Shown in pieces: positions 5,815-9,270 of a stretch of DNA of 9,270 nucleotides (position 1 is the first letter of the stretch; each line of letters opens with the position of its first letter). The notes under the pieces were generated by a model, which did no database searches, was not told the origin of the DNA, and saw nothing but the letters and a program-made list of their open reading frames with translations. The translations under genes were made by a program, and so were the position numbers. Source of the DNA: Patescibacteria group bacterium (GTDB lineage: Bacteria > Patescibacteriota > Patescibacteriia > JAACEG01 > JAGUWE01); NCBI GenBank assembly GCA_020062525.1, contig JAGUWE010000108.1, positions 1 to 9,270 of the forward strand, read 5' to 3'.

Positions 5815-5932
5815 CCCAATTACCAAACACCAAATCCCAAACAAATCCTAAATTCAAAATTCTAAAAGTTTTGAATTTTGGTCATTGGAGTTTGAGTATT
5901 CTTTGGAAATTGGAAATTGGAAATTGGAAATT
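5815..5932. repeat. low-complexity inverted-repeat block between rpsT and the sugar dehydrogenase
   Basis: Outer arms CCAATTACCAAA (5816-5827) and TTTGGAAATTGG (5902-5913) match as inverted copies at 11 of 12 positions. Inner arms AAATTCAAAA (5850-5859) and TTTTGAATTT (5869-5878) are perfect, with a 9-nt loop. The left half is CCAAAT/AAATCC-rich and the right half GGAAATT-rich. It could form a nested hairpin acting as a poor terminator for the dehydrogenase gene. The rest of this 200-bp gap (5732-5814) shows only GGAGAACTTTCTCT, a short palindrome in the rpsT upstream region. Confidence 0.6.
5905..5932. repeat. tandem repeat, 4 x GGAAATT
   Basis: Four exact 7-bp units, GGAAATT, lie head to tail. 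The last unit ends on the first base of the dehydrogenase stop codon as read on the plus strand. The tract is short and could vary in copy number by slippage. Confidence 0.85.
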
Positions 5933-7332
5933 TATCGTCCTATTCCTTTATATATTATACCTAAATTTTTAATTTTGTCTTTATTAAAAGAATTTTTGCC
6001 ATCAACAATAACCTTGATACCATAATCTTTAAATTTTTCAACCGGGATTTGCAAAAATTCCAAATGATTAGTTGCCAGTATTAGGGCCTCGGATTTTTCT
6101 AAGAGTTCCTCAATATTTTTAACAGTTGAAAGATTCGTTAGGTGCGGGTCATAGAGATGAAGTTTCGCGCCTTTATCTTTTAAAATTTTAATTATTTCTA
6201 AAGACGGACTGCGGCGCAAATCACTGACATTGGCTTTGTAAGAAATCCCTAAAATGCCGATGTTAGTTCCCTTGATGGATTTTTCAATTTTATTAAGCGC
6301 TTCTTGGAGTGTTTCTACTGTATAATGCGGCATACTATTATTGATTTCTCTGGCGACGCGCAGGAAACGGTGATCAAAATCATTTTCCTTGGCCTTCTCA
6401 ATTAAGTAATAGGGGTCAACTGGAATGCAATGTCCGCCCACGCCGCAACTGGGCCAATGAGCCAGAAAAGCAAAGGGTTTAGTAGCAGCTCCTCTGATAA
6501 CATTAACAATATCAATTCCCAATTTGTCAAAAGATTTAGCCAGTTCATTAACAAAAGCAATATTAATATCACGAAAAGAATTTTCTACAATTTTTGTTGC
6601 TTCAGCTTCGCGAATAGTTTTCATTAACATAATTGGTGCTTCAATAACATTTTGGTAAAACTCTTGGGCTAACTTCAATCCCGTTTCATCAAGGGCACCA
6701 AGAACCCTGGGAATATTAGTCACATTCCATTTAGGGTCCCCTGGATTAACCCGCTCTGGGCAATGAGCTAAAAAAAAATCCCGACCACCAAGATGTCCTG
6801 CTTTTTCAAAAATCGGCTTGATTATTTCTTCGCAAACACCTGGGTTAACAGTTGATTCTAAAATAACCAAAACGCCTTTTTTCATGTTCTCGGCGATTGT
6901 TTTGGAAGCGTTGACAATGGGCTCTAAAATCGGATAATATTTTTCATCAACCGGGGTTGGCACGCAGATTAAAAAAATATCGCAGGGTCGCATTGGGCGC
7001 GGATCATGAAGGGTATTGATTTTAACTTTGGGCAAAATTTCATCCAGATATTTTTCTTTGACAATGTTTACGCCTTGATCAATTAGTTTTAATTTTCCCA
7101 AATCAGTGTCAAGGCCAAAAACCTCATAACCCTTAGCCGCAGCCATAACTGCCAAAGGAAAGCCGACATAGCCCATGCCGACCACGCAAACTCTTGGTTT
7201 AGCTGGTTTTTGGCTTTCTGCGGCAGGATTTTTAATTTTGGCTAAGCCCTGGCTTAAAAGCAATTCGTCAAGTTTGGCGTTTAATTCATTTGTTGTTTTA
7301 TTATTGTTATTTTCTTCCATAAGCAGCGCCAT
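5932..7332 (-). CDS. UDP-N-acetyl-hexosamine 6-dehydrogenase (WecC/WbpA-type)
   Basis: This 466-residue NAD-dependent UDP-sugar dehydrogenase would oxidise C6 of a UDP-sugar to the uronate in two steps for surface polysaccharide. The Rossmann motif is VCVVGMGYVGFP (GMGYVG at 52-57). ICVPTPVDE and ESTVNPG follow, then EATKIVENSFRD (K247, N251) of the central helix. The catalytic segment is GVGGHCIPVDP with C302 and D306, and the C-terminal domain has SYKANVSDLRRSP. The pattern fits UDP-ManNAc/UDP-GlcNAc enzymes better than UDP-glucose enzymes, but the substrate is inferred. The segment before the Cys reads AHWPSCGVGGHC, where many relatives have a PGPG-type loop. Residues 1-45 form an extra polar, coil-prone extension before the Rossmann fold. 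Met5 is an alternative start, and neither start has a Shine-Dalgarno site. No glycosyltransferase neighbours are visible. Confidence 0.9.
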   Translation of the reverse strand: MALLMEENNNNKTTNELNAKLDELLLSQGLAKIKNPAAESQKPAKPRVCVVGMGYVGFPLAVMAAAKGYEVFGLDTDLGKLKLIDQGVNIVKEKYLDEILPKVKINTLHDPRPMRPCDIFLICVPTPVDEKYYPILEPIVNASKTIAENMKKGVLVILESTVNPGVCEEIIKPIFEKAGHLGGRDFFLAHCPERVNPGDPKWNVTNIPRVLGALDETGLKLAQEFYQNVIEAPIMLMKTIREAEATKIVENSFRDINIAFVNELAKSFDKLGIDIVNVIRGAATKPFAFLAHWPSCGVGGHCIPVDPYYLIEKAKENDFDHRFLRVAREINNSMPHYTVETLQEALNKIEKSIKGTNIGILGISYKANVSDLRRSPSLEIIKILKDKGAKLHLYDPHLTNLSTVKNIEELLEKSEALILATNHLEFLQIPVEKFKDYGIKVIVDGKNSFNKDKIKNLGIIYKGIGR

Positions 7333-7360
7333 TTATATTAGATTATTTACAAGTTAACCA

Positions 7361-7389
7361 ATTATAATAAAAATTTTAAAATTTGTCAA
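7361..7389 (-). promoter_or_regulatory. perfect-consensus promoter for the UDP-sugar dehydrogenase
   Basis: On the minus strand TTGACA (7389-7384), a 17-bp spacer and TATAAT (7366-7361) match the sigma-70 consensus at all 12 positions and at optimal spacing. Transcription would start near 7354, leaving a leader of about 20 nt. No operator-like repeat overlaps it apart from AAATTTTAAAATTT within the spacer. Confidence 0.85.
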
Positions 7390-7453
7390 GATTTAATTAT
7401 AATACAGGGCTTCTTTTTTTGGCAAAGTAGGATATAATTATAAGCACTAAGGA

Positions 7454-7482
7454 TTGACGGAATAGGAAAATTGTTATAAGAT
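7454..7482 (+). promoter_or_regulatory. candidate promoter for infB
   Basis: TTGACG (7454-7459), a 17-bp spacer and TAAGAT (7477-7482) would start near 7489, about 16 nt before the ATG. TATAAT boxes at 7398-7403 and 7433-7438 are better -10 matches but lack -35 partners. They would give leaders of roughly 95 and 60 nt. The 172-bp gap holds no other feature. Confidence 0.3.
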
Positions 7483-7504
7483 AAAATGAATCAATAAAAA
7501 TTTT

Positions 7505-9270
7505 ATGAATATCTCAGAATTAGCGAGAATCCTAAAAGTACCCTTACCAGAGTTGCGCGAGATTTTGCCGCAAGTCGGTTTTGATGTTGGCCACAAAGCC
7601 ATTAAAGTTGACGATTGGGTAGCTAGAAAAATTATCAATAACTGGCCAGAACTGGCTAAAAAATATCAAGCTATCAAGATGCCGGCGAAAAAAATTTTAG
7701 AAGAAAAACAAAAGAAGCAAGCCAAATCTACTCTTTCCATTCCTCATTATTTAACTGTTCGGGAATTGGCCCAGCGACTGGGTTTGCCGGTCAGTAAAGT
7801 TTTAAATGAACTGATGAAAAATGGAATTTTTACTTCTCTGAATGAAAAAATAGATTATGAAACCGCTTCAATTATTGCTTCGGATTTGGGTTTTGAGATT
7901 TTACTAGAAGAAGAGGGAATGAAAGAGCAAGAAGTTGAGCGTGATCTTATCGGCGAGATAATCAAAAAGGAAGAAAGCCAAATGGCCCAGCGACCGCCAG
8001 TAGTGGTGGTAATGGGCCACGTTGATCATGGTAAAACTAAATTACTTGACGCCATTCGGAAAACCCATGTGACAGAAGGTGAAAGTGGCGGCATTACCCA
8101 ACATATCGGGGCATATCAAGCAAAGCGCAAGGGGCGTCTCATTACTTTTATTGACACGCCCGGGCATGAGGCCTTTACTATTCTTCGCTCTCGCGGCGTT
8201 AAAGTAGCTGATGTGGCGATTTTAGTTGTGGCGGCTGATGATTCGGTCAAGCCGCAAACCATTGAGGCCTTAAAAATTATCCAAAATGCTCATTTGCCGT
8301 TTGTAGTAGCGATTAATAAAATTGATAAAGATGAAGCTAATCTTGATAAAGTTAAACAAGATTTATCTCAATTGGGTCTGGTGCCGGAGGACTGGGGGGG
8401 CAAGACCACTTGCGTGCCAATTTCGGCTAAAGCGGAAATTGGCATCAATGATTTATTAGATATGCTACTTTTAACCGTAGATTTGGAAAAAGACAAAATT
8501 AGAGCTAATCCGGCTGGCCAAGCCGTTGGTACAATTATTGAATCGCATTTAGATAAAGGAGAGGGGCCGGTGGCAACGATTTTAGTCCACAACGGCACTT
8601 TTAAAGAAGGCGACGGTTTAGCAGTCGGCCAAGTAGTTATTGGCAAAATCCGTTCAATGAAAGATCACGCTGGCAAAATTTTAGCAGAAGCCTTGCCGGC
8701 TATGCCAGTTAAAGTCTCTGGTCTTAAAAATTTGCCACAAGTCGGTGAAGTGGTTGAAAAAGTTGATGAACTTAAAAAATATGAAACAAAAATAAAAAAA
8801 CAAGAAATTTTTCGGCCAACTTTTGTTGAAACTCAACCCTTAGCCCAATCAGAAGAAAAAGATAAAATCGTGATTAATTTGATTCTTAAAGCCGATGTTT
8901 TAGGATCTTTAGAGGTTATCAGTGAAACCCTGGAAAAATTAAGTAATCAAGATGTTAAGGTTAATGTTATTAGTCAGGGCTTAGGTAATATTAATGAAGC
9001 TGATGTTTTGCGAACCGAGTCAGCTAGTAAATTAGCCGCCACGATTCTGGCTGGTTTCAGCGTCGGCATTCAATCCTCGGCTCTGACTTTAGCTAAAGAA
9101 AAAGGCATTGAAATTAAAATTTACAAAGTGATTTACAATCTGTTAGATGACGTTAAAGCCATAATAGAAAAAACAATTGAGATAGAAATAGTTAAAAAAA
9201 TATTAGGCAAAGTCAAGGTTTTGGCCATTTTTAGAACTGAAAAAGACAGAATGGTTGTCGGCGGAAAAGT
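7505..9270 (+). CDS. infB: translation initiation factor IF-2, 3' end cut by the window
   Basis: The frame is open for 588 codons to the right edge. IF-2 is the GTPase that brings initiator tRNA to the 30S subunit and promotes subunit joining. The N-terminal region has two helical IF2N-like modules (MNISELARILKVPLPELREI at 1-20 and LTVRELAQRLGLPVSKVLNE near 84-103). The G domain starts only about residue 165. Its motifs are G1 GHVDHGKT (171-178), G2 GGITQHIGAY, G3 DTPGH (217-221, with catalytic-type H221), G4 NKID (271-274) and G5 SAK (307-309). A beta-barrel domain (about 335-420) and domain III starting near 456 (INLILKADVLGSLE) follow. The C-terminal tRNA-binding domain has just begun (GKVKVLAIFRTEKD). 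The N-terminal part is far shorter than in E. coli IF-2. The ATG is preceded by AT-rich sequence with no Shine-Dalgarno site. Confidence 0.98.
   Translation, partial: MNISELARILKVPLPELREILPQVGFDVGHKAIKVDDWVARKIINNWPELAKKYQAIKMPAKKILEEKQKKQAKSTLSIPHYLTVRELAQRLGLPVSKVLNELMKNGIFTSLNEKIDYETASIIASDLGFEILLEEEGMKEQEVERDLIGEIIKKEESQMAQRPPVVVVMGHVDHGKTKLLDAIRKTHVTEGESGGITQHIGAYQAKRKGRLITFIDTPGHEAFTILRSRGVKVADVAILVVAADDSVKPQTIEALKIIQNAHLPFVVAINKIDKDEANLDKVKQDLSQLGLVPEDWGGKTTCVPISAKAEIGINDLLDMLLLTVDLEKDKIRANPAGQAVGTIIESHLDKGEGPVATILVHNGTFKEGDGLAVGQVVIGKIRSMKDHAGKILAEALPAMPVKVSGLKNLPQVGEVVEKVDELKKYETKIKKQEIFRPTFVETQPLAQSEEKDKIVINLILKADVLGSLEVISETLEKLSNQDVKVNVISQGLGNINEADVLRTESASKLAATILAGFSVGIQSSALTLAKEKGIEIKIYKVIYNLLDDVKAIIEKTIEIEIVKKILGKVKVLAIFRTEKDRMVVGGK

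Noticed and set aside
5905..5932. Short regular repeats as a CRISPR array
   Set aside because: The four 7-bp units are contiguous with no spacers, and there are no cas genes.
5763..5972. Plus-strand 69-codon open frame beginning MENFLLFPNMTF
   Set aside because: It lies almost wholly in the CCAAAT/GGAAATT repeat block, overlaps the end of the sugar dehydrogenase, and its sequence is a translation of the low-complexity repeats.
7243..7256. TAAGCCCTGGCTTA palindrome as a further REP copy
   Set aside because: It lies within the dehydrogenase coding sequence and lacks the GGAWTA and TTTA-loop features of the 1376-1440 units.
8368..8646. Minus-strand 92-codon open frame near the right end
   Set aside because: It lies opposite the IF-2 G domain and second domain, which are clearly coding in the plus frame.
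130..9270. Recoding of TGA, known in some CPR lineages
   Set aside because: All genes read through cleanly under the standard code with TGG for Trp, and no in-frame TGA interrupts any recognised gene.

Overview
The window looks like part of a genome of the Candidate Phyla Radiation (Patescibacteria). This is an inference. It rests on the AT-rich sequence, housekeeping genes with no visible Shine-Dalgarno sites, a bacterial IF-2 with a short N-terminal half, intergenic gaps filled by low-complexity AAATTC/CCAAAT/GGAAATT-type sequence, and close packing of unrelated core genes. Every gene that can be read uses TAA or TAG as stop, and nothing suggests recoding of TGA.

Layout from left to right. 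Positions 1-32 may hold the first ten codons of a minus-strand gene that leaves the window. Next, on the minus strand, is a complete MTA/SAH-deaminase-type amidohydrolase (130-1365). A 306-bp divergent intergenic region follows. It carries a two-hairpin REPIN-like repeat (1376-1440), promoters facing both ways, a possible 32-codon minus-strand ORF (1547-1645), and a strongly structured leader for the next gene. polA (1672-4422) and holA (4469-5449) lie in tandem on the plus strand, separated by 46 bp of inverted repeats. holA converges on rpsT (minus, 5453-5731), with only 3 bp between the stop codons. About 200 bp of low-complexity, inverted and tandem repeats then lead to a UDP-sugar 6-dehydrogenase (minus, 5932-7332), which has a perfect-consensus sigma-70-type promoter. 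Finally infB (plus, from 7505) begins and runs off the right edge.

Functionally this is a core-information segment: DNA polymerase I, the clamp-loader delta subunit, ribosomal protein S20 and translation initiation factor 2. Two metabolic genes are interspersed, one for salvage or detoxification of S-adenosylmethionine by-products and one for nucleotide-sugar synthesis for surface polysaccharide. No mobile-element genes, CRISPR arrays, rRNAs or tRNAs were seen.

No new multi-gene system is evident. The least-explained sequence is the 1366-1671 region. Its best observations are the REPIN-like doublet, whose two stems differ by paired compensatory changes, and a GC-rich patch that could be either a small protein gene or a structured polA leader.
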